From positions 1-64,000 of the forward strand of contig NZ_GG697132.1 in NCBI RefSeq assembly GCF_000160575.1: 64,000 bases of DNA, in the 5' to 3' direction. Position 1 is the stretch's first letter; every line of letters starts with the position of its first letter. This document shows, piece by piece, positions 49,325 through 59,037 of the stretch. Both the position numbers and the translations under genes were made by a program. Source of the DNA: Weissella paramesenteroides ATCC 33313 (GTDB lineage Bacteria > Bacillota > Bacilli > Lactobacillales > Lactobacillaceae). The notes below the pieces were generated by a model. The model worked only from the letters and a program-made list of their open reading frames with translations. It was not told the origin of the DNA and made no database searches.

Positions 49325-49640
49325 TAAAAAAGTCCCTAGAAAACAAGAATTGCCTTGTTTTCTAGGGACGTGATGTTAATTGTTCACGTGGTACCACCCA
49401 TATTCAATATTATGCGATTAACATAATATCCTCGTCCAGATACACTGCTACTAGCTATATCCTCCCGCAATAACGGGCGGACCCGCAAACAGCTAATATA
49501 CGTTTAATAAACTCACTGTTTGTTTGCACTCCAAGACCATCTTCATCGACGCTTCCTTACCACGTTTCAGCTCATGTGGTTCTCTGTTAAAAGTCGCTAA
49601 TCAATTACTCATCTTTTCTCAGCAAAAACTAATTAATTTA
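49325..49640 (-). promoter_or_regulatory. T-box riboswitch upstream of the metE-like gene
   Basis: The minus strand carries the conserved T-box GGGTGGTACCACG (49400 down to about 49388). It is followed by a terminator with a perfect 16-bp stem (GTCCCTAGAAAACAAG and complement, 49332-49369) and six Ts. Stem I with AGTA and GATGAAGATGG lies near 49550-49620. The specifier appears to be ATG (Met) or, one base earlier, GAT; the gene product favours Met. Uncharged tRNA binding should permit read-through. Confidence 0.93.
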
Positions 49641-49645
49641 TCTAA

Positions 49646-49674
49646 ATAATAGGATAAACGCCTTATATTGTCAA
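49646..49674 (-). promoter_or_regulatory. Promoter of the T-box/metE-like transcript
   Basis: Consensus minus-strand TTGACA (49669-49674), a 17-base spacer and TATTAT (49646-49651); transcription start near 49639. Confidence 0.8.
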
Positions 49675-49690
49675 CAGTAAAATTAAAATT

Positions 49691-50611
49691 TTATTTTCGC
49701 TTGTACACTAACCATACTACCGCAAAAATTAGCACTGCTGTCATCACCAAAGTTCCCACCCAAGCCCAAGTTCCTACGGCTAGTGGTAGATGCATATTCA
49801 TACCATAAAATCCTGAAATAATTGGTGGCACAGCCAAAATAAGTGACCAAACGGTTAGGAAACGCATTGTATCATTTAACGAGTTATTCAAAATATTATT
49901 ATAAGTATTAGACAACCGTTCAACCAAGTCTGCTGTGTCCTGTGTAATCTGTTGACTTTGATTGGTTTCAATTTCAACATCCGCAACCAAATCACGTTCA
50001 CGTTTGTCTAAGGAAAGTTCATCTGAATCAGCATCACCACTTAACTTCATTTGTTTGATTGCCATCACATTATTATCTGTTGCTGTTGTTAAGTGAACAA
50101 GTTGATTGCTAAGCGACGCTAGCGCTTCAATTTGCTTATTTGTTGGATTTTTACGATAATTTGCCAACTTTTCGCGCATAACATTAATATCATCCACTTG
50201 ATCCATATATTGGTCATTTAAGCGCCACAACAACCGTAGCAAAATGGTGATGACACTTTGTTGCTGTTTACTTTTTTTCGTGAATAAATCTTGCAGTTCC
50301 TCGTTAACATGTTGGGCACGCTTCGGAACAGCCGAAATCAAGGTATCCGCCGTCACAATAAAACTGACTGGCACAACATGATAAGTTCTTGCCGATTCAT
50401 CTCTAATGATAACCTGCCAAATCAGCATACCAACTTCTGTCTGTTCGTTATAATCAAAGCGTGATCTTTCTCTAGGATCCTGCACGTATGATTGAAATCT
50501 ATATGTTAGGTCAAACTTGTTTCGTAGTTTTTGCACATCCTCATGTGTTGGATCAACAACACTAACCCAATGTAACCCATTTAAAACAGGACGTTCTTGG
50601 TACATACACAT
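49691..50611 (-). CDS. corA: CorA-family divalent cation channel
   Basis: Mg(II)/Co(II) transport protein. 306 residues: a large cytosolic N-terminal alpha/beta and long-helix domain, then two C-terminal membrane segments with the GMN selectivity motif (GFYGMNMHLP, near 267-276) in between and a basic tail (VYKRK). AAGGGG lies five bases before the ATG. It is monocistronic, followed by the T-box promoter region. Confidence 0.92.
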   Translation of the reverse strand: MCMYQERPVLNGLHWVSVVDPTHEDVQKLRNKFDLTYRFQSYVQDPRERSRFDYNEQTEVGMLIWQVIIRDESARTYHVVPVSFIVTADTLISAVPKRAQHVNEELQDLFTKKSKQQQSVITILLRLLWRLNDQYMDQVDDINVMREKLANYRKNPTNKQIEALASLSNQLVHLTTATDNNVMAIKQMKLSGDADSDELSLDKRERDLVADVEIETNQSQQITQDTADLVERLSNTYNNILNNSLNDTMRFLTVWSLILAVPPIISGFYGMNMHLPLAVGTWAWVGTLVMTAVLIFAVVWLVYKRK

Positions 50612-50711
50612 TGGTCCCCTTCTGATTATTTCATGCTCTCATTATAACAGTTATCATAAAGAGCGCATGCAACAAAGGGCGTACAAGTCTTCCGATGCGT
50701 AATTCGCAGTC

Positions 50712-51656
50712 TTATATAATTGGGTTGTTTACTGCATATTTAGGTGCTGCCCCACGCAATACTGTATCAATCATTTTAGCAGCAATCATTGCCATTTTTT
50801 GATTTGCTTGTTGTGTGTTCGCACCAATATGCGGTGTCACTATCACATTATCCATCTTCAAAAGTGGGTTGGTTTTGTCAATTGGTTCTTGTTGAAAAAC
50901 ATCCAGTGCCGCACCGGCAATTTGTTTATTTTGCAAGGCCCAAATTAATGACTGTTCATCAATAATTTGTCCACGTGCTAAATTGATCATTGCAGATTCA
51001 GGTTTCATCCACTGAAATTCTCTATCACCAACAATGTGTCGCGTTTCTGGCACAGCTGCTAAGTGTAAGCTAATAATATCAGCCGTTTCAAACATTTTTT
51101 GCCAACTAACAAACTTGCCATATGGTGACGATTTTTGTTTGCGATCATAAATGATCACCTTCACTCCTAATGCAGTTAACAAACGCGCTAACTCCTGTCC
51201 AACATGTCCATAACCCACAATGCCAATAGTCGCCGCTGTTAAATCTTGACCCAGTAATTGGTACGCACCTGCCCATTGATCATCGCGGGTCAGTTTATCA
51301 ACTAACCGAAATTGTCGTCGTAATTGCAGCATATTCATAAGTGCCATTTCAGCGACACTATGTGCATTCGCGCCTGGTGTGTTCGTAACCCAAACGCCCT
51401 GCTTGGCTGCAAAATCAACATCGATATTATCGTACCCGACACCTCTTCGTGCAAGAATTTTTAGATTGGGCATTTGCCGATAAATATCATTTGAAATTTT
51501 TTTACTGACCATCATTACTGCTGCAGCATCAGGAGCTAGATTTAAAATGTCCTTCTGTCCAGGGTTATCAATAGTTATCACTTCATATCCTTTTTTAGAT
51601 AAATAGTGATCAGTTAATTCATCTGAAATTTTAGGAATGATTACCTTATCTGCCAT
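50712..51656 (-). CDS. D-isomer-specific 2-hydroxyacid dehydrogenase
   Basis: A 314-residue NAD(P)-dependent dehydrogenase of the phosphoglycerate/hydroxypyruvate/SlcC type. The Rossmann loop GIVGYGHVGQELARLL is near 144-159; the catalytic Arg is in NLARGQIID, the Glu in the following strand, and the His in VTPHIGANT. The in-frame upstream extension is rejected because AGGGGG lies eight bases before the ATG at 51656. It starts 13 bases after a type-2 malate/lactate dehydrogenase, so the two may interconvert enantiomers of one 2-hydroxy acid. Substrate unknown. Confidence 0.85.
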   Translation of the reverse strand: MADKVIIPKISDELTDHYLSKKGYEVITIDNPGQKDILNLAPDAAAVMMVSKKISNDIYRQMPNLKILARRGVGYDNIDVDFAAKQGVWVTNTPGANAHSVAEMALMNMLQLRRQFRLVDKLTRDDQWAGAYQLLGQDLTAATIGIVGYGHVGQELARLLTALGVKVIIYDRKQKSSPYGKFVSWQKMFETADIISLHLAAVPETRHIVGDREFQWMKPESAMINLARGQIIDEQSLIWALQNKQIAGAALDVFQQEPIDKTNPLLKMDNVIVTPHIGANTQQANQKMAMIAAKMIDTVLRGAAPKYAVNNPII

Positions 51657-51669
51657 TATCATTGCCCCC

Positions 51670-52761
51670 TTATGATACGAAATAAGGCTGTGTGTCAACA
51701 TGCAAGCGATCAGCAATTGCCTTTATTTCCATGATTGTTTTATCATCGATCTCAATCCCGTTTTTCTTACGATCTTGATATGCTAATTGCTCTTTATCGC
51801 CATGTACATAGACTTCTTTTCCGGGAACAGCTGTTAATTGCCGTAAATCCTCTAGATACCGTGAGAACTTATCAATGATTTTTTCTGAATCACCAAAGAT
51901 AGCTGGATCAATGGCAATAAAACTTTGACATGGACCGGTTTCTACATCCGATGCTGAAATTTCAGCAGACGTGTTTCCCAAAGATAAAATAGATGTGAAA
52001 ACCTCAACCATAATCCCCAAGCCATAACCTTTGTGACCACCAGTCTCTTCAGTTATGCCGCCAAGTGGTGCAATGCCAACGTTTGCCTCTGGATCGCGTA
52101 ATGAATCCAAGGTTGCTGTATCTGTATGATCATAGACAGGTTGATTCCCCTCCTTAGCAACCCATAAGGCAGGTAAGTCTTTTTCTTGTTTTCGATAAAC
52201 TTCAATCTTACCTTGTGGCACAACCGTCGTTGCGGCATCAAAAATAAAATTATGTGGCTTTGCCGGCATCGCAAATGCAATTGGATTTGTACCAATAAAA
52301 GCTTTTTTAGCATTTGTTGGTATCATACCTGGTCTTGAATTACATGATGACATCCCAATCAAGCCTTGTTCAGCAGCCAAATTAGCATAGTAACCTGCAA
52401 TGCCATAATGACCGGAACGTTTGGTTGTCACAATACCAACACCATGTGCTTTGGCCTTTTCTATTGCCACTCCCATACTATACATGCCATTCAATTGTCC
52501 CGACCCAAAATTGGCATCTATAACCGCACTAACATCAGTTTCTTTTTCAATTTCAGGATGACTGTCTATTCTTATTTTGCCATTTTGTATAAAACGATCA
52601 TATAAAGCAAGGCGTTGTACCCCATGTGAAGTGATGCCATGTAAATCCGTGTAAATTAAGGCATCTGCTATTTTTTGACTATTTTCTTTTGAAAATCCGT
52701 ATGCTTGATAAATTTTATTTACTAAAGCATTCATTTTTTGACTATCATATCTGTTTGTCAT
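51670..52761 (-). CDS. Type-2 malate/L-lactate/sulfolactate dehydrogenase family protein
   Basis: A 363-residue member of the MdhII/ComC/AllD/YlbC oxidoreductase family, unrelated to ordinary lactate dehydrogenase. Characteristic segments: DLHGITSHGVQRL (near 44-56), RSGHYGIAGYYA (near 116-127), TNPIAFAMP and GHKGYGLGIMVE. Relatives oxidise malate, ureidoglycolate, 2-hydroxy acids or (R)-sulfolactate. It lies 120 bases after a ligase gene with no terminator between, so it is probably in the ligase-dehydrogenase-dehydrogenase unit. Confidence 0.85.
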   Translation of the reverse strand: MTNRYDSQKMNALVNKIYQAYGFSKENSQKIADALIYTDLHGITSHGVQRLALYDRFIQNGKIRIDSHPEIEKETDVSAVIDANFGSGQLNGMYSMGVAIEKAKAHGVGIVTTKRSGHYGIAGYYANLAAEQGLIGMSSCNSRPGMIPTNAKKAFIGTNPIAFAMPAKPHNFIFDAATTVVPQGKIEVYRKQEKDLPALWVAKEGNQPVYDHTDTATLDSLRDPEANVGIAPLGGITEETGGHKGYGLGIMVEVFTSILSLGNTSAEISASDVETGPCQSFIAIDPAIFGDSEKIIDKFSRYLEDLRQLTAVPGKEVYVHGDKEQLAYQDRKKNGIEIDDKTIMEIKAIADRLHVDTQPYFVS

Positions 52762-52881
52762 CTTGACTACCTGGCTTTCAATGATGTTAAATTAAGACAT
52801 TTCCTTCGTCTAAATCAATATCAACCATATATTTTACATTAAATATCGAATTTTTTCGTATTCCTTTCATCTTTCATTTTG

Positions 52882-54405
52882 CTAGATACTGAGAAGTTGT
52901 TTTTTCAGTTGTGGACGCAAAATTTTACCTGTCGGATTACGTGGAAAATCTTGCACAAAATAAATCTGTGTCGGACGCTCGAATTTTGCGAGATTTTCGT
53001 TGGCATAATCCTGTAATTGCGCTATCATCGTTGCTTCATCAAGCAATGAATTTTTGGGTTTCACCACTGCAGTTACGGCCTCACCATACAGGTCATCTGG
53101 CATTCCTAGAATAACAATTTCCTCAATAAAATCTAGTTGTGAAAGAATACTTTGTACACCGGCTGGCGCAACTTTTTCACCACCGCGATTAATCATATCT
53201 TTACTACGTCCCTTAACAAAAAGGTAGCCATCTTCATCAAAGTATCCTAAGTCTCCTGTTAAAAACCAATCATCATGAAATGCATTTGGTTGTGGATCCA
53301 CATAATCTGAAATAACATGGTCACCGCGCACAACAATTTCCCCAATTGCGGTCCCTCTTGTTTCATATTTACCATCAATCAAAATAGCAACATCAGTACC
53401 AACTGGTTTACCTGCTGAGCCAATTTTCTGCGCATTAATTGGATTCAGTGTACTTTGACTTGATGTCTCTGTCATACCATAACCCTCTAAAATCTTTGTA
53501 TGAAAGCGATCTTGAAAAGCAATAAACTTGCTTTCTGGTAAAGCAAATGATGAACTTCTAACAAACCGAAGGTGAATGTGCGCTTTTAATTCTGAATAAA
53601 TATGATTTGCTTGATCATTGATTAGCAAAATTGAAATTATCGTTGGTACAACTGACGTCCAGGTCACATGATTTTCACTAATTTGTTGCCAAAAATGACT
53701 AGCACTAAATTTGGTCGCAATCACAATTTTTCCACCCGAAAGTCGTGTTGATAATGTTGAAATGACTTGCGCATTAATATGAAACATTGGCATCGTAATC
53801 AAAGTTGTGTCTGCTGATGTCATTTTATGAGAATCAATATTATGATGCGCTGCATTATTTAAAATACGATGGGTTAAGCCAACTCGCTTGGGCTTACCAG
53901 TCGTACCAGACGTATTTAAAATTAGTCCAAGATCTTCCTCGTTAGGTGAAGTTCCTGTATCATTTGGACGTTTTGATAACAATTCAGTATTAATGAATAT
54001 GGTTAATTTTTGGCTTGTATTTAACTTAACGATTTGTTTTTGTAAAGGTACTTGATCAGTCAATTGATCTGCTAATTCTTGTTTAACAACGATCACAGCA
54101 TAGGTATGTTCATTAAATTCTGTCAAAAGTTGGGCAATTGGTGTCGTTGCTGCGACTGGATGTTCGACAACCCCAAGTTGCCAAAATGCTTGGGTTAATA
54201 CTGGATATACTGCTGAATTATCCAAACAGACCAGCGCTAGATCCTGGTTCATAAGGCCAATTTCTTGAAAAAAGTCGTGTAACGTCGCCACATCATCCGC
54301 TAATTGTTGACCAGTAAACCACTGATCAAGTTGTAAGTCTTTAATCAGGTCATCCTCTTTATGTATCTGTAATTGCTCAGCTAATTGTTTTGTAAGTGTT
54401 GTCAT
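52882..54405 (-). CDS. AMP-forming acyl-CoA synthetase-like ligase, paralogue 1
   Basis: Adenylate-forming ligase of about 507 residues. P-loop LNTSGTTGKPKRVGLTH, MPMFHIN, GYGMTE, LTGDLGYFDEDGYLFVKGR and the catalytic Lys in NPTGKILR are present. The overall pattern (RSSSFALP, EGYGMTETS) resembles the oxalyl-CoA synthetase AAE3/Pcs60 group; the substrate is unproven. No carrier domain. The ATG at 54405 is 12 bases from GGAGG; a TTG two codons earlier is spaced better. It is separated from the acyltransferase gene by a terminator. Confidence 0.85.
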   Translation of the reverse strand: MTTLTKQLAEQLQIHKEDDLIKDLQLDQWFTGQQLADDVATLHDFFQEIGLMNQDLALVCLDNSAVYPVLTQAFWQLGVVEHPVAATTPIAQLLTEFNEHTYAVIVVKQELADQLTDQVPLQKQIVKLNTSQKLTIFINTELLSKRPNDTGTSPNEEDLGLILNTSGTTGKPKRVGLTHRILNNAAHHNIDSHKMTSADTTLITMPMFHINAQVISTLSTRLSGGKIVIATKFSASHFWQQISENHVTWTSVVPTIISILLINDQANHIYSELKAHIHLRFVRSSSFALPESKFIAFQDRFHTKILEGYGMTETSSQSTLNPINAQKIGSAGKPVGTDVAILIDGKYETRGTAIGEIVVRGDHVISDYVDPQPNAFHDDWFLTGDLGYFDEDGYLFVKGRSKDMINRGGEKVAPAGVQSILSQLDFIEEIVILGMPDDLYGEAVTAVVKPKNSLLDEATMIAQLQDYANENLAKFERPTQIYFVQDFPRNPTGKILRPQLKKQLLSI

Positions 54406-54552
54406 CTTCAATCGTTTCCTCCGTAATTTGGTGTAAATAACCAATTAAAAACTAACTTTTGGGAAAAGTGTAGCAAACAAACCCCAAAGAAAGCTTTACT
54501 CTTAAGGTTAAATTGAATATTATGAAAAAATTCTCATCTTTCATGAGCAAAT

Positions 54553-54595
54553 AAAAAAAGACCTGCTTCCAATTGCATATCAGAAACAGGTCTTG
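54553..54595 (-). terminator. Terminator closing the ssu-ligase-acyltransferase operon
   Basis: Minus-strand stem AAGACCTG/CAGGTCTT, extended by TTC/GAA, followed by seven Ts, directly after the acyltransferase gene. Confidence 0.8.
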
Positions 54596-54619
54596 GTCAA
54601 TTCATATTCATTTGAATGG

Positions 54620-55789
54620 CTAATTTTTTCCTTTTCTCCAAAGATTAGTTACATGCCATTGTGGACGTCCAATCAAGAAGCCAAATGGTGGTATCTTGTA
54701 AAAGAAATACGACATGTAATAATCCATTAGCACAATAATGATGAAAATCACTGGGATTAACAAGAAATTAGCAATATCTGCTATATTAAGGGCACTTAGA
54801 ACACCTGCCATAATTGTTAACGCAACGGTTTGACCAAGGTACATCCCAAAGCCAACTTTTGCACCAATTGAAACAAATTTGACTAGCCACTGTGGTAAAC
54901 CATTTTCTCTATATTTTGCATATTGCAAACCAATCCAAATAACGAATCCAATAATAAATAGGTCATAGATGAAAATATAAGGTTGATGAATTTCCAAAGT
55001 TTTTGTTAATGACAGATGCAAAACATGTTGATTATAGTAGAACTCTACAAGAGTTCCAAGCGCTAAGATAAGTGTTCCCCAACCAATCAAACGATGCTTT
55101 CTTTCAATAAATCCCTTAAATGCTTCATAATGGATGGAAGCAAATGCCCCCAACACAAAGTAAAACTGATAAACCAGTAAGTTGAATCCATAACTTTTAA
55201 ATAAAAATGGCCAATTGCTGGTATCAATATGTGGTAGTCCATATTTAATGAAAAATAGCAATACGATTTGAAATACGAAAGAAATCCCCAAAATTAAGTT
55301 ATGCTGGTTACTAAATTTTTTAAACAGCCAAACTAATAATGGAAAGACAACATACAATTGCATGGTCACAATTATATAGTACATGTAAAAGTCATCCCCA
55401 TGGGTAACTAAATGAACAAGGTCTGCAAAAAAATTGCCCACACCAGACCAGGTATTTTGTTGTAAAGTATCTCCCAATAGTAACAGGAAACACCAACTCA
55501 CGTATGGAATTCCTACTCCCAAAAAACGTTTCTTCCAAAATGACCAAACATGTAATTCTTTATGATAATGCTGTAAAAACAATACCAAGCCCGTAATAAA
55601 CATGAAGCCCATCCGGGTGAAGTGTAATGATAAATGCGTCATATTTAGAAAACCACTTTCCCAAGATGCTGTTGCTAACTCTTGGCCGATCATTGTCGTT
55701 GTGTGATTTAATAAAACACCTGTAATAAAGATGAGTCGTAAAACATCGACCTCATATAAATATTTTCGTTTCTGTTTGCCTTCTACCAT
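54620..55789 (-). CDS. Acyltransferase-3 family membrane protein
   Basis: A 389-residue polytopic protein, about ten membrane segments, of the acyltransferase-3 family (OafA/WecH/IcaC type). These transfer acyl groups, usually from acyl-CoA, to surface sugars or other extracytoplasmic acceptors. Hallmarks are EVDVLRLIFITGVLLNHT near 13-30 and HFTRMGFMFITGLVLF. It begins five bases after a ligase gene with only a poor ribosome site, so translation is probably coupled to that ligase, which could supply its acyl donor. Confidence 0.82.
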   Translation of the reverse strand: MVEGKQKRKYLYEVDVLRLIFITGVLLNHTTTMIGQELATASWESGFLNMTHLSLHFTRMGFMFITGLVLFLQHYHKELHVWSFWKKRFLGVGIPYVSWCFLLLLGDTLQQNTWSGVGNFFADLVHLVTHGDDFYMYYIIVTMQLYVVFPLLVWLFKKFSNQHNLILGISFVFQIVLLFFIKYGLPHIDTSNWPFLFKSYGFNLLVYQFYFVLGAFASIHYEAFKGFIERKHRLIGWGTLILALGTLVEFYYNQHVLHLSLTKTLEIHQPYIFIYDLFIIGFVIWIGLQYAKYRENGLPQWLVKFVSIGAKVGFGMYLGQTVALTIMAGVLSALNIADIANFLLIPVIFIIIVLMDYYMSYFFYKIPPFGFLIGRPQWHVTNLWRKGKN

Positions 55790-55794
55790 AATTT

Positions 55795-57306
55795 TTATTG
55801 ACTTAATTGCGCTATCAACTTATGTCGCATCACCTTTCCCGTTGGATTATGTGGATAGTCTGTCACAAAGACAATCCGAGTGGGTCGTGCAGGTAACGAA
55901 AGATTATCTGCTGCATATTGTAATATTCTTTCCCGCATTTGTGTTTCCGTCAACCCATTAACACTATCATTAGCAATGACAGCCGCAACCACTTCTTCAC
56001 CATACAATGTATTCGGCACACCAATCACAACTACCTCATCGATAAAATCAAGTTGTCGTAACACGGCCTCAATGGCAAGCGGGGCAACTTTTTCCCCACC
56101 ATGACTAATGATTTCTTTAATTCGACCAACAATTTTTAAATACCCATCAGTATCAAATTGACCAAGGTCACCTGTAAGTAACCACCCATTATAAAATGAA
56201 TCAGGCCGGCTATCAAGATAGTCCGTAATCACATGATCGCCACGCAATAAAATTTCACCTGATTGACCCGCTTTTTTAGAAATCTTACCATCAATCAATA
56301 AAGCAACATCTGTCGCTATCGGTAACCCAACAGTTCCTGCCTTAGGGGCATCAAATGGATTCAAAGCGATCAATGATGCTGCTTCAGTCATACCGTAACC
56401 CTCGATAATTGGTAAATGATATTGCTTCTCAAAAGCCGTTAACTGGTCTGGTAGTAGTGAAAATGAAGCCGATCGAACATACTTTAGTTTTATATCATGC
56501 TGATATTGTTTAAAGGCCGATTTTGCTTTTTCATTCATCTGTAAAATTTGTATGATTGTGGGTACAATTGATACCCAGGTGATTTCATGATGTGCAATTG
56601 CCGACCAAAATCTTGAGGCCGAAAATTTTTGAGCAACGACTAATTTACCACCTGAAATCAACGTACCCAGTAATTGAATGACCTGGGCATTGACATGAAA
56701 CATTGGCATAACGACCAAAGCAGCATCTTGGTCGGTCAATGATTGCGAAGCGGCAATATGTTTCGCAGAATGATACAATTGCTCATGCGTTAAGCCCACA
56801 CGCTTGGGTTTTCCAGTGGATCCCGAGGTATTTAAAATTAACGCCAAATTTGTTTGTTTAAAATTGCCAGCATTATTTTCTTGCATAATATGGTAACGGT
56901 AAAAATTAATTTCGGCACCATCCATTAAAAATGGTTCAGCAATAAAGTTTGTCGTTTTCTCTAAAGCAACAGTATATGCCGTATCAAAAATTCCTGCTGC
57001 ATAATGATATTCTTCAAATTCATCTTGTATCTCCGCCATTCCTGATGAGGGAGCAATCGGGTGGGCAATCGCATCTAATTGCCACAAGGCCATTTCAATC
57101 AATGGATAAGTCCAGTGATTGGTTAAGGCAATCAGAACGACATCCCCTTGTTTAATGCCATGCTGCGTAAATTTTTCTGCTAACCCATTTACCATTTCTG
57201 CCATTTGACGGCCAGTGTATGCTCGATTATCAACTAATGATACTAGCTTTGTATCTAATTGATGATTTACTAACTGTCTTTGTAAGGCATCAGTAAGAAC
57301 TGTCAT
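55795..57306 (-). CDS. AMP-forming acyl-CoA synthetase-like ligase, paralogue 2
   Basis: A 503-residue adenylate-forming ligase, clearly paralogous to the gene at 52882. LNTSGSTGKPKRVGLTH, MPMFHVNAQVI, KFSASRFW, EGYGMTEA, LTGDLGQFDTDGYLKIVGR and NPTGKVMR (catalytic Lys) are present; the P-loop has Ser where paralogue 1 has Thr. ATG after AGGAAAGAG. It lies 31 bases after ssuA and five before the acyltransferase, so it is within the Ssu operon. Substrate unknown. Confidence 0.85.
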   Translation of the reverse strand: MTVLTDALQRQLVNHQLDTKLVSLVDNRAYTGRQMAEMVNGLAEKFTQHGIKQGDVVLIALTNHWTYPLIEMALWQLDAIAHPIAPSSGMAEIQDEFEEYHYAAGIFDTAYTVALEKTTNFIAEPFLMDGAEINFYRYHIMQENNAGNFKQTNLALILNTSGSTGKPKRVGLTHEQLYHSAKHIAASQSLTDQDAALVVMPMFHVNAQVIQLLGTLISGGKLVVAQKFSASRFWSAIAHHEITWVSIVPTIIQILQMNEKAKSAFKQYQHDIKLKYVRSASFSLLPDQLTAFEKQYHLPIIEGYGMTEAASLIALNPFDAPKAGTVGLPIATDVALLIDGKISKKAGQSGEILLRGDHVITDYLDSRPDSFYNGWLLTGDLGQFDTDGYLKIVGRIKEIISHGGEKVAPLAIEAVLRQLDFIDEVVVIGVPNTLYGEEVVAAVIANDSVNGLTETQMRERILQYAADNLSLPARPTRIVFVTDYPHNPTGKVMRHKLIAQLSQ

Positions 57307-57337
57307 ATTGATTTTCTCTTTCCTAATCTACTAATTA

Positions 57338-58294
57338 TTATTTGATTGTAATCACATCATCGCTAACTTTTATTTGCTTTTTAATGAGATCATTAGCATA
57401 GAAAACATCGGCGATTTTTTGTTCATCAGCAATAACTGATTTACTCAAAGGAGACATCGTCCAATTACGACGATCAACCATCTTTTGTACTACTGCTTTC
57501 TTCATATGTAATTTCTTAGATAGCAATTTAACCAATTTATTTGGATGTTTATTCGCCCACTTCATGTCTTCACCAACATACTTAACCAGGTATTTATTGA
57601 TTTCTTGATGTTTCTTTGCATAAGATTGCGTTGAAATCAAAAAGTCTCGATTATTTGAGAGACCCTCGCCGTTAACGAGAAGTTGTGCTTTTTGTTGGAC
57701 TTGTCCTTGGGCTGTATAAGGATCCCAAGTGACCCACGCATCGACTTTCCCTTTTGAGAAAGCAATCGCTGCGTCAGGCTGTTTCATATTGACCCATTTA
57801 ATATCAGAATTACTTAATTTAGCCTTTGATAAAGCCTGCAACAATAGATAATGTGAAGAAGTACCCTGTGTATAGGCTACTTTCTTTCCCTTTAAATCAG
57901 ATAATTTTGTTATATCAGAATTTGCTTTTACTAAAATTCCTGATCCGTTGGCTTTCTTAGCACCGGCAGCAAGATAGGCAATGTTGCTCTTTGCGGTAAT
58001 TGGTGGTGTATCCCCTGTACGAGCATAATTTATGCTACCTGACATAAGGGCCTGCATTTCAGATGAGCCATCAGAAAACTCTTTAAACACAACTCGGTAA
58101 CCGTGTTCCTTCATTTTCTTAACTAACACCCCACGAGATTTAGAAACATCCACGGGGTCTCCTTTTTGATAGCCAATCGTCACCTTTTCCAGTTTATCGC
58201 CCGCACCTGTCGCCTGCCGATAACCATAGTAAGTACCACCGGCCCACAAGATTAATAGCACAATTAATATTATTTTTTTCCAAGATTTCGTCAT
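57338..58294 (-). CDS. ssuA: Sulfonate/taurine-type ABC substrate-binding protein (SsuA-like)
   Basis: Extracytoplasmic binding protein, 318 residues. VTIGYQKGDPVDVSKSRG (near 38-55), the ALMSGSINYARTGDTPPI segment and VDAWVTWDPYTA match the SsuA/TauA fold. There is an N-terminal membrane segment (IILIVLLILWAGGTYYG) but no lipobox cysteine, so it is probably an uncleaved anchor. ATG after AAAGGAG. It lies 13 bases after the ATPase. The true ligand could be a sulfonate or another small acid. Confidence 0.88.
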   Translation of the reverse strand: MTKSWKKIILIVLLILWAGGTYYGYRQATGAGDKLEKVTIGYQKGDPVDVSKSRGVLVKKMKEHGYRVVFKEFSDGSSEMQALMSGSINYARTGDTPPITAKSNIAYLAAGAKKANGSGILVKANSDITKLSDLKGKKVAYTQGTSSHYLLLQALSKAKLSNSDIKWVNMKQPDAAIAFSKGKVDAWVTWDPYTAQGQVQQKAQLLVNGEGLSNNRDFLISTQSYAKKHQEINKYLVKYVGEDMKWANKHPNKLVKLLSKKLHMKKAVVQKMVDRRNWTMSPLSKSVIADEQKIADVFYANDLIKKQIKVSDDVITIK

Positions 58295-58307
58295 ATGATC
58301 TCCTTTA

Positions 58308-59021
58308 TTAATCTGCCAAAATAAAATCTTGTACTTGATTAGCCACTTGCATCATAGCGACTTCATCGTCACTACCACGTTGACCGGCTACCTTTAAGCC
58401 GGTCGTTCCATGTTTGATGGCAACCACATAATCTGCCATTTTTGCTGCCTCGCGAACATCATGCGTGATTAAAATCGTGGTTAACTGTTCCCGATCAACA
58501 ATTGAGGCAATTAACTCTTGCATCCGAATACGCGTTAGTGCATCCAGGGCACCTAATGGTTCATCGAGTAATAACAATTGTGGTGAAGACATTAACGCAC
58601 GTGCCAAAGCAACTCGCTGTTTTTGACCACCAGACAACTGGTTTGGAAAATGATTTGCAAAGTCATGTAGTTGTACTAAGTCTAACAATTCTTGCGCACG
58701 TTCACGGTCTTTTTTATCACGTGATTGAAATGATAAATTGTCTAAAACTGTCATCCATGGCAGCAGACGATCATCTTGAAACATCACACGAGTCGCTTGA
58801 CTTAGTCCTTGAACCGCTTCACCATTAACAACGATTTCCCCCGAGGTTGGTAATTCTAATCCCGCAATTAATCGTAGTAAGGTCGACTTACCACCACCAG
58901 ATTCACCAACAAAGGCAATGAAGTCTCCTTGTGCAATATCAAAATTTATATCATGTAAAACGAGTTTATCATCATATTTTTTTGTGACATTTTTTATATG
59001 TACAATGCTATTATCTGCCAT
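58308..59021 (-). CDS. ssuB: Sulfonate-type ABC transporter ATPase (SsuB-like)
   Basis: A 237-residue ATPase: Walker A GESGGGKST (near 35-43), Q-loop region MFQDDRLLPWMTVLDN characteristic of SsuB/TauB/nitrate ATPases, signature LSGGQKQR, Walker B LLLLDEPLGALD and the switch His in LITHDV. The ATG at 59021 with AAGGAGAG upstream is chosen over in-frame codons inside ssuC. It lies 16 bases after ssuC. Confidence 0.93.
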   Translation of the reverse strand: MADNSIVHIKNVTKKYDDKLVLHDINFDIAQGDFIAFVGESGGGKSTLLRLIAGLELPTSGEIVVNGEAVQGLSQATRVMFQDDRLLPWMTVLDNLSFQSRDKKDRERAQELLDLVQLHDFANHFPNQLSGGQKQRVALARALMSSPQLLLLDEPLGALDALTRIRMQELIASIVDREQLTTILITHDVREAAKMADYVVAIKHGTTGLKVAGQRGSDDEVAMMQVANQVQDFILAD

Positions 59022-59037
59022 ACAATTCTCTCCTTCT

